A stretch of DNA of 64,000 nt from Mesorhizobium sp. (GCA_004017535.1 SAJS01000001.1:868001-932000); one strand, 5' to 3'; shown: positions 8,697-18,795, numbered from the stretch's first letter. The notes: a model not told the origin generated them from the sequence alone. Translations and numbers: made by a program.

Positions 8697-9428
8697 TCAG
8701 CGGTAGCCGGCTGCTTCGTCGTAGTTCTTGAAATCGACCAGCGTGCCGAGCATCTGGAGATAGGCTACGAGAGCATCCATCTCGGTGACCTGTTGCGGGT
8801 TGCCGTCGAAGTCGCCGATCTTGGCCTTGGGGTAGCGCTTCTCCAGGCCGGACGTGTCGGCATTGGGATCGGCCTGCGCCATCAGGTCGGCGTTGGCGTT
8901 GGCGACCATGTCGTCGGAGTAGGGCACCCCGACACGCCTGTTCGCAACCAGATGCGTCGAGAAGTCCTTCACCTCGATCGGCGTGTCTTTCAAGAACGCA
9001 TATTTCGGCATGACCGATTCCGGCACCACGGAACGCGGGTCGGCGAGATGCTGCACGTGCCATGCATTCGAGTAGCGGTCGCCGACGCGCGCAAGGTCGG
9101 GGCCGGTTCGCTTGGATCCCCACTGGAACGGGTGGTCGTACATCGACTCCGCCGCCAGGCTGTAATGGCCGTAGCGTTCCACCTCGTCGCGGAACGGCCG
9201 GATCATCTGGCTGTGGCAGAGATAGCATCCCTCGCGCACATAGATGTTGCGTCCGGCAAGCTCCAGCGGGGTGTAGGGCCGCATGCCCTCGACCTTCTCG
9301 ATCGTGTTGTCGAGATAGAAGAGCGGCGCGATCTCGACGATGCCGCCAACGGTCACGACCAGCAGGGATCCGACGAGAAGAAGCGTCGCGTTCTTCTCGA
9401 TCAGCGCGTGTTTGTCTATCAGGCCCAT
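8697..9428 (-). CDS. fixO: cbb3 oxidase monoheme subunit FixO/CcoO
   Basis: CcoO is a 243-residue membrane-anchored cytochrome c. An N-terminal helix at residues 14-36 is followed by the heme site CYLCH at 68-72, with a Met ligand probable in the [10 protein letters not shown] segment. ATG 9428 has AGGAG nine bases upstream and starts the conserved [17 protein letters not shown] sequence. It follows fixN after 10 bases. Confidence 0.96.
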   Translation of the reverse strand: MGLIDKHALIEKNATLLLVGSLLVVTVGGIVEIAPLFYLDNTIEKVEGMRPYTPLELAGRNIYVREGCYLCHSQMIRPFRDEVERYGHYSLAAESMYDHPFQWGSKRTGPDLARVGDRYSNAWHVQHLADPRSVVPESVMPKYAFLKDTPIEVKDFSTHLVANRRVGVPYSDDMVANANADLMAQADPNADTSGLEKRYPKAKIGDFDGNPQQVTEMDALVAYLQMLGTLVDFKNYDEAAGYR

Positions 9429-9438
9429 GTCTGGCTCC

Positions 9439-11049
9439 TTATTCGGCAGGCTGGAGGGCGGGGGCGGAACCCGGCAAAGGCTGCTCTTTGCGCTGGTAGC
9501 CACGGATGGTCATGGTGACGTTCCAGGCCATGATCAGCATGCCGGCCAGGTACATAGCGCCGCCCGCGGCGCGCATGATGTAGTAGGGATGCATCGCGGC
9601 GACCGTCTCGGCGAAGGAATAGACGAGGAATCCCTGCTCGTCGTATTCGCGCCACATGAGCCCCTGCATGATGCCCGAGACCCACATCACCGCCGCGTAG
9701 ACAACGATGCCGAGCGTCGCCAGCCAGAAGTGCCAGGTGACGAGACGCATCGAATAGAGCCGCTCGCGGTTCCAGAGCTTGGGCACCATGTAGTAGATCG
9801 CGCCGAAGCTGATCAGGCCGACCCAGCCGAGCGCGCCCGAATGGACGTGGCCGATTGTCCAGTCCGTATAGTGCGACAGCGAGTTGACCGTCTTGATCGA
9901 CATCATCGGCCCTTCGAAGGTCGACATGCCGTAGAAGGCGATGGCGGCCACCATCATGCGGACGATTGGGTCGGTGCGGATCTTGTCCCAGGCGCCGGAG
10001 AGGGTCATGAGGCCGTTGATCATGCCGCCCCAGGAAGGCATCCACAGCATGATCGAGAACACCATGCCGAGCGTCTGCGCCCAGTCGGGCAGGGCGGTGT
10101 AATGGAGGTGATGCGGCCCGGCCCAGATATAGAGGAAGATCAGCGCCCAGAAGTGGATGATCGACAGCCGGTAGGAATAGACCGGGCGGTTCACCTGCTT
10201 GGGCACGAAGTAATACATCATGCCGAGGAAGCCCGCCGTGAGGAAGAACCCGACCGCATTATGGCCGTACCACCACTGCGTCAGCGCGTCCTGAACACCC
10301 GAGAATGCCGAGTAGCTCTTCGAGCCGAGGAACGAGACCGGCATCGACAGGTTGTTGACGACATGCAGCATCGCGATGGTGACGATGAAGGACAGGTAGA
10401 ACCAGTTGGCGACGTAGATATGCGGTTCCTTGCGCTTCAGAATGGTGCCGAGGAAAAGGATCAGATACGCGACCCAGACGATCGTCAGCCAGAGGTCGAC
10501 ATACCATTCCGGCTCGGCATATTCGCGGCCTTCGGTGATGCCCAGCAGATAGCCGGTCGCGGCCATGACGATGAACAGCTGGTAGCCCCAGAAGACGAAC
10601 CAGGCGAGATTGCCGCCGAACAGCCTCGCGCGGGACGTGCGCTGCACGACATACATGGATGTGCACAGAAGGGCGTTGCCGCCAAAGGCGAAGATCACAC
10701 CGGAGGTATGAAGCGGCCGCAGCCGGCCGAAATTGAACCAGGGCCCGATGTTAAGCTGAGGGTATGCCAGCTCCAGCGCGATGATCAAGCCGACCAGCAT
10801 GCCGACGACGCCCCAGAACACCGTCGCAATGGCGCCGTAGCGGATCGGACCATCCATGTAGGCGGATGGGTCGATCGGCGCCGCAGGCTTGAAATCAGTA
10901 GTGCGCAGCAGGACCGCGGTGAAGCCAGCCACGGCGAAGAACAAAACCCACATGTGCTGGCGAAAAGGTTCATCCACCCCGAAGCCGGCGGCTACGAGGG
11001 CGCCAAAGGCGAACAGGCTTAGAAGGACGATCTCCGTGCCAAATTTCAT
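9439..11049 (-). CDS. fixN: cbb3 cytochrome c oxidase catalytic subunit FixN/CcoN
   Basis: This 536-residue heme-copper oxidase subunit is the high-affinity terminal oxidase used at low oxygen. Visible ligands are His114 (low-spin heme), His263, His313 and His314 (CuB), and His401 and His403 (hemes b3 and b). Tyr307 in YIWAGPHH is the candidate cross-linked tyrosine of the cbb3 class. Spacing of the CuB and b3 ligands matches the cbb3 family. The operon fixNOQP begins here, and an anaerobox is centred 90 bp upstream. Confidence 0.97.
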   Translation of the reverse strand: MKFGTEIVLLSLFAFGALVAAGFGVDEPFRQHMWVLFFAVAGFTAVLLRTTDFKPAAPIDPSAYMDGPIRYGAIATVFWGVVGMLVGLIIALELAYPQLNIGPWFNFGRLRPLHTSGVIFAFGGNALLCTSMYVVQRTSRARLFGGNLAWFVFWGYQLFIVMAATGYLLGITEGREYAEPEWYVDLWLTIVWVAYLILFLGTILKRKEPHIYVANWFYLSFIVTIAMLHVVNNLSMPVSFLGSKSYSAFSGVQDALTQWWYGHNAVGFFLTAGFLGMMYYFVPKQVNRPVYSYRLSIIHFWALIFLYIWAGPHHLHYTALPDWAQTLGMVFSIMLWMPSWGGMINGLMTLSGAWDKIRTDPIVRMMVAAIAFYGMSTFEGPMMSIKTVNSLSHYTDWTIGHVHSGALGWVGLISFGAIYYMVPKLWNRERLYSMRLVTWHFWLATLGIVVYAAVMWVSGIMQGLMWREYDEQGFLVYSFAETVAAMHPYYIMRAAGGAMYLAGMLIMAWNVTMTIRGYQRKEQPLPGSAPALQPAE

Positions 11050-11132
11050 CGCAAGTCCCCGATCTCGTCTCGAAAGTTCCGGCGGAAACGCCCGCCCGAG
11101 CCACCTTTTCGAGATTTCCCGGCCCCCCGGCC

Positions 11133-11146
11133 TTGATCCAGGTCAA
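11133..11146 (-). promoter_or_regulatory. Anaerobox for fixNOQP
   Basis: On the minus strand this reads TTGAC-CTGG-ATCAA, 9 of 10 positions. It is centred 90 bp before the fixN ATG. The rest of the 250 bp between fixN and fnrN shows no other feature. Confidence 0.8.
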
Positions 11147-11299
11147 ACGCGCACTGCTTTTATTTGGAGGCAGTCTTGGAGGGCGTCGGAAACTGATCCC
11201 GCTTCAGGCAGGGACGCCAGCGAAACGACCTGCAAGGCCGAACCTTGGGACCTTGGTGATATCAAGCAAAGCGAAGGCTCGCAGGAGGATCGTCGCCGC

Positions 11300-12013
11300 T
11301 CAGTCGCCGCAGCGTTCCTCGAGCTGAGCCATGCTTGCAAGGCTGATCTGCCGCTTGTTCACGATCCGGATCGTGCCGTCGGACCGCAACCTGGACAATT
11401 CCCGGCTGACCGTCTCGATGGTCAGCCCGAGAAAATCGGCGATATCGGTGCGTGTCAGCGGCAGGTCGAAGCTTATCGGGCTCGCCGGATGGTGCGCGGG
11501 ATCGGTGTTTCTGGCGACCATGAGGAGGAAGCTTGCGACCTTCTCGGACGCGGTCTTGCGCCCCAGCGCCGCCATCCAGTCGCGTGCTTCGTCGAGCTCG
11601 TTCAGCGTATGCTTCAGCAGCAGACGTCCAAGCTCCGGCATCTCGTTTGCCATCCGGTCGATGATTGCCTTTGGAAACGAGCAGAGCGCCACATTCGTCA
11701 AGGCTTCGGCCCTGATCCGCTTCTTTGCTTCGAACGGCCTGCCCAGGAAATCGGGCGCGAAATGGAACCCGACAATCTGCTGACGACCATCCGAGAGATT
11801 TCTCGTGAGCTTGACCACGCCGGACAGAAGGTTGGAGTAGGTTCCGTCGTCGGGCAGTTCCGTGCCTGCCGGAACCTCATGCCTGGACGAGGCTTTGGCC
11901 AACACGGCGAGTTGGCGGGCGTTGAAGGCGCCGCATAATCCATCCTGCCGCGCTTCGCAGGATTTGCAAATTGCGGGGACGTCGGCTTGTTGAACATCCT
12001 GTCTGGCGGTCAT
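11300..12013 (-). CDS. fnrN: FNR-type oxygen-sensing regulator FnrN
   Basis: The product is a 237-residue Crp/Fnr regulator. Three N-terminal cysteines, Cys16, Cys19 and Cys27 in CKSCEARQDGLC, plus internal Cys111, provide the ligands for an oxygen-labile [4Fe-4S] cluster. The C-x2-C-x7-C spacing is that of rhizobial FnrN rather than E. coli FNR. The helix-turn-helix has E200-TVSR, the residues that read TTGAT half-sites. ATG 12013 places the family N-terminus correctly. A perfect anaerobox centred 65 bp upstream implies autoregulation. Confidence 0.93.
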   Translation of the reverse strand: MTARQDVQQADVPAICKSCEARQDGLCGAFNARQLAVLAKASSRHEVPAGTELPDDGTYSNLLSGVVKLTRNLSDGRQQIVGFHFAPDFLGRPFEAKKRIRAEALTNVALCSFPKAIIDRMANEMPELGRLLLKHTLNELDEARDWMAALGRKTASEKVASFLLMVARNTDPAHHPASPISFDLPLTRTDIADFLGLTIETVSRELSRLRSDGTIRIVNKRQISLASMAQLEERCGD

Positions 12014-12071
12014 TGCGACGCCCGTGGTCAAATAGGAGCGGCAATCTGCCCGGGTTTTGACATGAGTCGCC

Positions 12072-12085
12072 TTGATCGAGATCAA
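12072..12085. promoter_or_regulatory. Perfect anaerobox between fnrN and hemN
   Basis: TTGAT-CGAG-ATCAA is centred 65 bp before fnrN and only 42 bp before the hemN ATG. The former fits activation of fnrN. The latter is close for a class II promoter, so the effect on hemN could be a short-leader activation or repression. Confidence 0.8.
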
Positions 12086-12120
12086 GGTTTTGCCGGCGTC
12101 GGTCAGGCAGTTTGACCGTC

Positions 12121-13500
12121 ATGACCCCGCCCGCCGCCTCCATCGATCCGCCGCGCCCAGCTCCGACCGTGAGCCCTGGCGACAACGTGCCGCGTTACAC
12201 GAGCTATCCCACGGCGCCGCATTTTCATCCTGGCGTTGACGCGGTCACGGTTCGCGGGTGGATGGACGCGCTCGAAGGCGATGACGAGATATCGCTGTAT
12301 CTCCATATTCCCTATTGCGACCGCTTATGCTGGTTCTGCGCCTGCCATACCAAGCAGACACGACACTATGCGCCCGTGGCCACTTTCCTTCGCTCGCTCC
12401 ACAAGGAGATCAAAACGGTCGGCGGCCTTGTGAGAGGCCGCGGCAGGGTCCGCGCCGTTCATTTCGGTGGCGGCTCCCCAACAATGCTGAAGCCCGACGA
12501 CATCCTCATGCTCGGAAAGGCGTTGCGGGATCAATTCGACTTCCTCGACGATGCCAGCCTCAGTGTCGAGATCGACCCCAACGACATGGATGAGGGTCGG
12601 CTGGACGCCTTTGCCGCGATCGGCATGACAAGGGCGAGCCTGGGTGTCCAGGATTTCGATCCCAAGGTGCAGAAGGCGATCAATCGCGAGCAGAGTTTCG
12701 CGCTGACCAAGAGCATTGTCGATGCGGTGCGGGCGCGGGGCGTCACGTCCGTCAACCTCGACCTGCTCTACGGCCTGCCGCATCAGACCGGCAAGAGCGT
12801 CGCGGCGACCGTTGCCCAGGCGCTGACCTTGGCGCCGGACAGGCTTGCCCTGTTCGGCTACGCGCATGTGCCGTGGTTCAAGAAGCATCAGACGATGATC
12901 GATGAAGCCTGGCTGCCCGATTCCGTCGCGCGCCTGGCGCAGTCACAGCTTGCCGCGCAGCTGATTGTCGATGCCGGCTACGAGGCATTGGGGCTCGACC
13001 ATTTCGCGAAGCCCGGGGACACGCTGGCGGTTGCCGCCCGCGCCGGCAAGATCCGCCGCAATTTCCAGGGCTACACCGAGGACCAGTGCGAAACCCTGAT
13101 CGGTCTCGGCCCCTCCTCGATCAGCCGGTATCGCCAGGGCCATGCACAAAACATCGTTGCGACGGGCGAATACCAGAAAGCCGTGGATTCGGGGGAATTG
13201 GCGATAGCGCGCGGCATAGAATTCAGCGTCGAAGATGAGGCGCGTGGCTGGGTCATCGAGCGCCTGATGTGCAACTTCGCCTTCTCGGCGGTGGAACTTG
13301 TCGACCGCTTTGGAAATGTCGGCCAAAGGCTGCTTTGCGAAGCGAGCCGACTGGCCATCAGCGGCGCGGGCCAGCTTCTTCGGCTGGAAGGCGAGAACTT
13401 CGTCGTGCCGGCGGCAAGCCGTCCGCTTGTCCGCACGGTGGCGGCGAAATTCGACAAATACCTCAGCAATGGAACCGGCAGGCATTCAGTGGCGGTTTGA
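12121..13500 (+). CDS. hemN: Oxygen-independent coproporphyrinogen III dehydrogenase
   Basis: HemN is a 459-residue radical SAM enzyme that makes protoporphyrinogen IX in heme synthesis without oxygen, supplying heme for the cbb3 oxidase and cytochromes nearby. The radical SAM motif CDRLCWFC has Cys66, Cys70 and Cys73, and it is followed by the HemN-specific next Cys in FCACH. YTSYPTAPHF and GGGSPTML are family signatures. ATG 12121 is used; the frame opens nine bases earlier at TTG. It is divergent from fnrN across a shared anaerobox. Confidence 0.95.
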   Translation: MTPPAASIDPPRPAPTVSPGDNVPRYTSYPTAPHFHPGVDAVTVRGWMDALEGDDEISLYLHIPYCDRLCWFCACHTKQTRHYAPVATFLRSLHKEIKTVGGLVRGRGRVRAVHFGGGSPTMLKPDDILMLGKALRDQFDFLDDASLSVEIDPNDMDEGRLDAFAAIGMTRASLGVQDFDPKVQKAINREQSFALTKSIVDAVRARGVTSVNLDLLYGLPHQTGKSVAATVAQALTLAPDRLALFGYAHVPWFKKHQTMIDEAWLPDSVARLAQSQLAAQLIVDAGYEALGLDHFAKPGDTLAVAARAGKIRRNFQGYTEDQCETLIGLGPSSISRYRQGHAQNIVATGEYQKAVDSGELAIARGIEFSVEDEARGWVIERLMCNFAFSAVELVDRFGNVGQRLLCEASRLAISGAGQLLRLEGENFVVPAASRPLVRTVAAKFDKYLSNGTGRHSVAV

Positions 13501-13519
13501 ATAGGTTTCAGGCGGCGGC

Positions 13520-13996
13520 TCAGAAATGCTCGCCCACCCTGAACGGTCCGACACGGGTCCCGGCCGCGATCAGATAGGCTGTCGACCAACCGATCAGCAG
13601 AAAGCCGTTGATGCCTTCCAGGGCCGCCAGCACCCTCCAGCCATGAGCCGGGACGACATCGCCATATCCGACCGTCGAAAAGGTGATGGTCGAAAAGTAA
13701 AGCGCCGTCTCGAAGTCGCCGAAGATTCCGAGCAGCCGGTAGATCCCGGCCCACAGCCAGACTTCCGCCGTCATGACAGCGAAAAGCCCCATGACCACGC
13801 TTATCATGGCCAGGACCCGGCTGCGCCGCCCGTGCATGCGAAAGAACGCCACAAGGCGTGCCATCACGTGAGTGATCGCGATCAGGCCGAAAGTGTGGAT
13901 CAGGACCGTCAGGCTGATGATGATCGTGCCGACGAAAAGATTGAGGATCATCGCGGAAATCAGGGGCTCGAACAGCTGCAGTCCATCACAGTCCAT
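13520..13996 (-). CDS. Two-helix potassium channel-type protein
   Basis: The 158-residue membrane protein has about four hydrophobic segments. The pore loop carries the K+ selectivity filter TVGYGD at residues 108-113, followed by the final helix of the Ion_trans_2 (KcsA-like) pore module. There is no RCK or cyclic-nucleotide domain. The start is ATG 13996 or the in-frame TTG at 14008. It converges with hemN; no anaerobox is visible. Confidence 0.8.
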   Translation of the reverse strand: MDCDGLQLFEPLISAMILNLFVGTIIISLTVLIHTFGLIAITHVMARLVAFFRMHGRRSRVLAMISVVMGLFAVMTAEVWLWAGIYRLLGIFGDFETALYFSTITFSTVGYGDVVPAHGWRVLAALEGINGFLLIGWSTAYLIAAGTRVGPFRVGEHF

Positions 13997-14141
13997 GCGC
14001 GGAATCAAACCGGATGTCAGCTCGGTGGATTGCTCCCTGCTTGCCGGTTACTTGGAGCAAGGAAACGGCGAAACCGCTCCATCCCCGCGTTTTAGAAAAT
14101 TGCGAACGAACGGTTATGGCGAGGGGTGCGAACCTGACCGC

Positions 14142-14597
14142 TCATACTTTTCCCGAAACGTCTCTGGCGGCATGGCCGAGGTGGAAGAACATGGCGAGCT
14201 TGAGGCTCGTCGCTATCCTTTCCGCCCGCTCGACGAACACCGCCGCGATCTCGGGAGCGAAGAGGCGGGATGCCGTCTCGCCGAAGAGAGCCAGCCAAAT
14301 CCCGAAGTCTGCTTCGGTCACGTCCTTGAGCTTCAGATGGGCCGGCACAGGCCGGCCATGATAGTCGCCGCTCTTCAAGATGACGGAACACCAGAAATCC
14401 GTCATCTTCTCCAGATGTGGCTCCCAGTCACCGACGATCTCGCGGGCGAAGATAGGCCCGAGCCGCCCATCCTTTCTCACCCTGGAATAGAACTCGCGCA
14501 CCAGCACCCCGATCGAGGCCCGGTCCACACCGGGGCGGGCCAGGGGCTGTTCAGCGACGGGGCGAACTCTGTCAAGCAGGGCCGGCTTCGAAGTCAT
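14142..14597 (-). CDS. Group III truncated hemoglobin
   Basis: The 151-residue protein matches class III truncated hemoglobins. A B-helix VREFYSRVRKD has Tyr37 at B10, FWCSVILKSGDYHG supplies the conserved Trp69, and AHLKL contains proximal His87. These proteins bind O2 or NO. The gene lies 24 bases behind nirV and third in the nirK transcript, so protection against NO produced by NirK is the likely role. Confidence 0.85.
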   Translation of the reverse strand: MTSKPALLDRVRPVAEQPLARPGVDRASIGVLVREFYSRVRKDGRLGPIFAREIVGDWEPHLEKMTDFWCSVILKSGDYHGRPVPAHLKLKDVTEADFGIWLALFGETASRLFAPEIAAVFVERAERIATSLKLAMFFHLGHAARDVSGKV

Positions 14598-14621
14598 CTA
14601 AGTTCCTTTTCTTCGGGGCGG

Positions 14622-15494
14622 TCAGGTGAGGCCCAATCGGCGAAGCGCGGCCTGCAGGAAGCCGCCGCGTTCATGGACAAGGCGGAAACCCAGATTGTCG
14701 GGCGGCGTGCCGACCGCGCAACCGCCGCTCTTGCCGTCACGGATGAAGTTCGACATGTAGGTGCGGTGGAAGCCCTCCACAACATGCACGCCGCAATTGC
14801 TGATCGAGCTGGCGATGAGCGTGCTGTCGCTGGACATCGTCGCATGGGCATAGCAGGTCGCCGTCCACTCCCAGACATTGCCGGCAATATCCGCAACGCC
14901 CTTTGAATTCGCGCCGAAGGCTCCAAGAGAACGGGGCTCGGGGTCCGGTTTGCGACCAAGCGCCGCCTCGGTACGATATTGGGTGAGCCATCGCCTCGCC
15001 GGATCGGCCGAATCGCCGTCACCACCTTCGATGTCGGCGTGAAAACGCTCGCCAGCGGCATAGGCCCACTCCACGTCGGTTGGCAGCCGCCATGTTTCCC
15101 CCGTTCGCGCCGACAGCCAGTTCGCATAGGCCTGCGCATCGAGGAAGCTGACGCCCGTTACCGGAACATAGCCCGCAAGGTTCGCGTCCGCGGGCTTGCA
15201 GGTGCCATCGAGGACGCAACGGTCATAATCCGATGCCGTTACCTGGAACCTCATGATTTCCAGCGGGGTTTCGATGGTTTCCTTCGCTACCGGCGCCGCT
15301 GCGGGATGGTTGTCCCTGAGGAATTCGCCTGGCTGCGGGTGGTCGAAGGAGCCGGGCGCCAGAGTAACCATTTCGGTCAAAACGGCTGGCCCCCGAGGCT
15401 GCGGGTACATTCCGTCGATCGCGTGGCTGAAGCCCAGCCCGATGAGGGCGGCGGCCGCGACGGTTCCGAATGAGAAGACAGGGTCGAAGGACAT
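14622..15494 (-). CDS. nirV: NirV-like formylglycine-generating-enzyme-fold protein
   Basis: The 290-residue protein has a signal-anchor helix near residues 8-25 and then an FGE-sulfatase (SUMF1) domain, recognised by WRLPTDVEWAYAAGE and IAGNVWEWTA. The C-terminus has NLGFRLV, the usual FGE end. NirV follows nirK in many denitrifiers; its role in nitrite reductase maturation or electron supply is unproven. ATG 15494 precedes the hydrophobic segment. The frame upstream is antisense to nothing recognisable. Confidence 0.88.
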   Translation of the reverse strand: MSFDPVFSFGTVAAAALIGLGFSHAIDGMYPQPRGPAVLTEMVTLAPGSFDHPQPGEFLRDNHPAAAPVAKETIETPLEIMRFQVTASDYDRCVLDGTCKPADANLAGYVPVTGVSFLDAQAYANWLSARTGETWRLPTDVEWAYAAGERFHADIEGGDGDSADPARRWLTQYRTEAALGRKPDPEPRSLGAFGANSKGVADIAGNVWEWTATCYAHATMSSDSTLIASSISNCGVHVVEGFHRTYMSNFIRDGKSGGCAVGTPPDNLGFRLVHERGGFLQAALRRLGLT

Positions 15495-15565
15495 ATCCAA
15501 ACTCCGCCTGCCGGTGCGATCCCGCCGGCATCGCCGGCGGATCGCAGGGCGATCGGCCTTTCTGC

Positions 15566-16672
15566 CTATGAGGCGATTGCCTTCGGCGGTTCGACCTGCA
15601 TCATCAGATCGTCGTCCCATTTTCCGTCCACCGTGAAGTGCGCGGTGGCGCCGAGTTCGACCGCCTCAATCAGATTGTGATTGACATAGGCGTAGACGCC
15701 CGGCTGCCGGAACGCGTAGAGCGCGGCACCCGCCGATCCGCCCCGGATGAACCAAGTCTCGAGATCCTTGGCGGGGGGATTGCCGAACTTTCCGTGTTCC
15801 CAGACGAAGTCGCCGTGGCCGCCGATCAGGTGCGGACGGGTGTCGCGATTGGCCTGCGAGTGGACGATGAGCACCGTCTCTCCGACCTTGGCCTTCATGG
15901 CGTTTTCGCCGGTCAGCGATCCAGCGTTGCCGTTGAACACGACATGCGTCGGGACCAGGCCGCGCATCACCTTCACCGTGTCGTCGTAATTGTCGCCGGC
16001 CGAGTCGTACTTCTTGAACTTTCCCTGCTCGTCGCGCGGGATGTAGAAGTCGTTCTCGCCGATATAGTAGATGCGGTCGTAGCGTACGGGCTTGCCCTTT
16101 TCATCCCTCAGGCCATCGCGCGGCAGGACCATCACCGCCCCGCTCATCCCCGACACCACGTGCCAGGGGATCATCGCCCCGCCAGGCGCGCAATGGTAGA
16201 CGAACGTGCCGGACCGGGTCGCTTTGAAGCGCAGGGTCACCTGCTCGCCGGGGTTGATCAGCGTCAGCGCACCGCCGCCGAGCCCGCCGGTCGCCGCGTG
16301 GAAGTCGATATTGTGGGCGAGCGTGTTGGTGTCGGGGTTTATCAAGGTCAGTTCGAGATAGTCGCCCTCATGCACGACCATGAGCGGGCCCGGAATGGAG
16401 CCGTTGTAGGTCATTGCGTTGAGCTGAGTGCCGTCGGCGTCGATGACCATCGGCTTCTCTTCGATCTTCATGGTGAACTCGACGATCTTGGGGCCGCTCT
16501 TGGCCACCTGGTCGTGAGCGTGCACGAAAGGCGGCGCGACAAGCGTCACCTTTTCGCGCGGCAGCTCGGCCACATCCGTCACAGCCGCCATCGCCGGCGT
16601 CGAGCCGATGGCGGCAACAGCGGCGGCGGTAAGAACAGAACCCAGCAAAGCTTCGCGTCTCGTAAGCATCAT
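15566..16672 (-). CDS. nirK: Copper nitrite reductase NirK
   Basis: This 368-residue periplasmic enzyme reduces nitrite to nitric oxide. A Tat-type signal (TRREALLGS) precedes two cupredoxin domains. Type 1 copper ligands are His120, Cys161, His171 and Met176. Type 2 ligands are His125, His160 and His332, with Asp123 and His281 as catalytic candidates. It leads nirK-nirV-truncated hemoglobin, with a 71-base gap to nirV. A perfect NnrR-type box is centred 68 bp upstream. No NO reductase genes are in the window. Confidence 0.96.
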   Translation of the reverse strand: MMLTRREALLGSVLTAAAVAAIGSTPAMAAVTDVAELPREKVTLVAPPFVHAHDQVAKSGPKIVEFTMKIEEKPMVIDADGTQLNAMTYNGSIPGPLMVVHEGDYLELTLINPDTNTLAHNIDFHAATGGLGGGALTLINPGEQVTLRFKATRSGTFVYHCAPGGAMIPWHVVSGMSGAVMVLPRDGLRDEKGKPVRYDRIYYIGENDFYIPRDEQGKFKKYDSAGDNYDDTVKVMRGLVPTHVVFNGNAGSLTGENAMKAKVGETVLIVHSQANRDTRPHLIGGHGDFVWEHGKFGNPPAKDLETWFIRGGSAGAALYAFRQPGVYAYVNHNLIEAVELGATAHFTVDGKWDDDLMMQVEPPKAIAS

Positions 16673-16733
16673 AACCTCTCCTCATTTCAATCATTTCGAT
16701 ATCGTCAGAATAACGACTTCGAAAATCTCGTCT

Positions 16734-16747
16734 TTGCGCTTGCGCAA
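16734..16747 (-). promoter_or_regulatory. Perfect NnrR-type box for nirK
   Basis: TTGCG-CTTG-CGCAA is a perfect dyad matching the NnrR/DNR box of alphaproteobacterial denitrification genes. It is centred 68 bp before the nirK ATG. Confidence 0.85.
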
Positions 16748-16875
16748 ACCTGCGACAGGTGCAGTTGCTCTTTGTTGAGGAGTTTGCTTCTACAGGAAGG
16801 CCAGATAGGCACGCCGCGCACACGCGGCCGACAAGAAGATGGCCGGGCAGGACCTCTCCCAAGGTCCGCCCGGCC

Positions 16876-16903
16876 GTGCCTCCGGCCCGCCATTGCCGGA
16901 GGC
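16876..16903 (-). terminator. Hairpin after the pseudoazurin gene
   Basis: TGCCTCCGG (16876-16884) pairs with CCGGAGGCA (16895-16903), an exact nine-base stem with a ten-base loop. It lies 19 bases past the pseudoazurin stop and before the nirK promoter. No T-run follows. Confidence 0.6.
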
Positions 16904-16921
16904 AGCCCCCATGCTGTCAGA

Positions 16922-17368
16922 TCAGTTCGAAGCGGCTTTGGCCGCCTCTGCGAACAGTTCGGCAAAGACGGGCTTTGCCTTGCCGATCTGTTTGACGGCT
17001 TCCGCCGCCTCCAGGTTGACCGGCTTGCCGACGACGATCAGCGCCACCATGCCCATGCCGTAATGGGGAGCGCATTTCACGCCATAGACACCTTCCTTGG
17101 TGAGGGTGACCGTGATCTCCTCGCTCGCCTTGCCCTTGAAGGGCTCGGCGCCATCCGGGAGCATTCCATTGATGGTCTCGGCATTGTGGGTCTTGTCGGT
17201 CGGCACGAACTTGATCGTGTCGCCTGGCGCCGCCCGGACGAAGTTGGGCTGGAAGACCATCGCGCCCTTTTCACCCTTGTTCAGCATCTGGACGACATGT
17301 TCTTCGGCATTCGCGGCGCCGGCCATCGAGAGCAACGCGACCGCCGCGGCAATGAGGGGCAGTTTCAT
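16922..17368 (-). CDS. Pseudoazurin
   Basis: This 148-residue blue copper protein is the periplasmic electron donor to NirK. A signal peptide ends near Ala21. The mature protein keeps the four copper ligands His61, Cys99, His102 and Met107 with pseudoazurin spacing. The C-terminal helical extension [14 protein letters not shown] is also typical. ATG 17368 starts the signal peptide. An NnrR-type box lies 80 bp upstream, matching its partner nirK. Confidence 0.94.
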   Translation of the reverse strand: MKLPLIAAAVALLSMAGAANAEEHVVQMLNKGEKGAMVFQPNFVRAAPGDTIKFVPTDKTHNAETINGMLPDGAEPFKGKASEEITVTLTKEGVYGVKCAPHYGMGMVALIVVGKPVNLEAAEAVKQIGKAKPVFAELFAEAAKAASN

Positions 17369-17441
17369 CGGAGAGTTCCTTTCTTGTTTCACCACGGCAT
17401 CTACCGTCGCGCGCTTGTAGATCGTCGGAGGACGTGGCGAT

Positions 17442-17455
17442 TTGCGCTAGCTCAA
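17442..17455 (-). promoter_or_regulatory. NnrR-type box for pseudoazurin
   Basis: TTGCG-CTAG-CTCAA has one mismatch to the TTGCG-N4-CGCAA dyad. It is centred 80 bp before the pseudoazurin ATG. Confidence 0.65.
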
Positions 17456-17514
17456 ATGCTGCGACGAAAGTGATTGCGCGGAGCCGGCATGATGGTCAGT
17501 GTCGGGCTATGCGT

Positions 17515-18723
17515 TCATTCAGCGTTGTTACGCGCTTGCCGGCGTGGCCGCGTGAGCATTCCGCCAAAGAGGAAGGCGTAGCCGACGAAAGCGGTAACCC
17601 ATAGCGCCGCCGAGACATGCAGGAGAACCGGAGCGCCGGGAGCCATGGCCGCAGCTACGCGCAGGATGGTTGCGATGACGATCGCAACGAAGATCGCACG
17701 CGTTCCAGCGCCTGCCGCCAGCTCGCGGCCTGTGTGGCCGAGGGAAGCGCGGGTCATCACGGCAAGCGTCATGCAGGCCACCGCTCCCACGGCAAATGCG
17801 TGAATGCCTGCCGCCGCTGGAACCGCACCCGGTGCGAGGACGGTCAGTCCGGCAAGCAACAGGCCTAGCGGCACAAAGACGAAGGCAATATGCAGGATCA
17901 GCACCAACGGATCGCCCAGTGTCCGATCGCCCGCCCAGCGGGCAAGCCGAACACTATTGAAGACCGCTCCCGCGATCAGGAGCGCGCCGGTTGCAAGACT
18001 GGCGGGAAAGAAGGTCCAGGCGGCGAGGCCGACGGCGGACAGCGCGATCGTTCCGATGTCGAACTTGCCAAATGATGCCGGAATCCGGCCAGGATTCTCG
18101 CGCACCAGCCAATTGCGGGTGAAGCTGGGGACTATTCTCCCGCCTACGATCATGATGAGGACGACGACCGATCCAAGACCCAGGCGCCGGCTCATCTCGG
18201 AGATACCTTGGTAATGCGCTTCAATATGAAACATGACGTTTGCCGCAAATAGGGTCGCGACCGGCAGCAGCACCTTGAGGTTCCGCCAGTTCCGTCCGGC
18301 GATGATTTCCGTTGCGGCGGCCGCAACCACCGCCAGAAGAAAAGAGCAGTCTATGGCCGCGCTCAGCAGCCACCCGGTTTCCGCGGAAAGGAACACGGCC
18401 GCCCGACCGGCGACCCAGAGCAGCACCAGCGCAAGGAGGCGAAAGTCCTGAACGGGAAGTCGGCCGGTCCAGTTCGGAATTGCGGTCAGCAGGAAGCCGG
18501 TCACGACTGCCGGCAGGTAGCCGAAAAGCAATTCATGAATATGCCAGTCCACGGGCAGGAACGTGCTGAAGGTTTCGAGCCTTCCGTAATAAAGGGGCAG
18601 CCACAGCAGCATCACGGTGGCGGCCTGTAGCGAGCCCAGGAGGAAGAATGGCCGGAACCCGTAGGAGAGAATTGCCGGATAGGCGCTTGGCCGCGTCCGT
18701 GGAATTGCCATGACACACCCCAT
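17515..18723 (-). CDS. nnrS: NnrS heme-copper membrane protein
   Basis: NnrS is a 402-residue protein with about 12 membrane helices. It is associated with nitric oxide metabolism and tolerance. The N-terminal YPAILSYGFRPFFLLGS and the DWHIHELLFGY segment with its conserved histidines are family signatures. ATG 18723 fits the box position (65 bp); ATG 18711 in the same frame is an alternative. An NnrR-type box lies upstream and the remnant of nnrR is divergent. Confidence 0.92.
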   Translation of the reverse strand: MGCVMAIPRTRPSAYPAILSYGFRPFFLLGSLQAATVMLLWLPLYYGRLETFSTFLPVDWHIHELLFGYLPAVVTGFLLTAIPNWTGRLPVQDFRLLALVLLWVAGRAAVFLSAETGWLLSAAIDCSFLLAVVAAAATEIIAGRNWRNLKVLLPVATLFAANVMFHIEAHYQGISEMSRRLGLGSVVVLIMIVGGRIVPSFTRNWLVRENPGRIPASFGKFDIGTIALSAVGLAAWTFFPASLATGALLIAGAVFNSVRLARWAGDRTLGDPLVLILHIAFVFVPLGLLLAGLTVLAPGAVPAAAGIHAFAVGAVACMTLAVMTRASLGHTGRELAAGAGTRAIFVAIVIATILRVAAAMAPGAPVLLHVSAALWVTAFVGYAFLFGGMLTRPRRQARNNAE

Positions 18724-18781
18724 TGAAAAACAGGCAAGACGCCTGCTGAGCCGCTTTTATCCGGGCTCGGAGGGCCGGTAT

Positions 18782-18795
18782 TTGCCTCAGCGCAA
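18782..18795 (-). promoter_or_regulatory. NnrR-type box for nnrS
   Basis: TTGCC-TCAG-CGCAA has one mismatch to the NnrR dyad, centred 65 bp before ATG 18723. Confidence 0.7.

Noticed and set aside
9340-11022. 560-codon plus-strand frame
   Set aside because: Antisense shadow of fixN and fixO, with no recognisable domain.
15638-17473. 611-codon plus-strand frame across nirK and pseudoazurin
   Set aside because: Antisense shadow that crosses two well-supported genes, the terminator hairpin and the nirK promoter.
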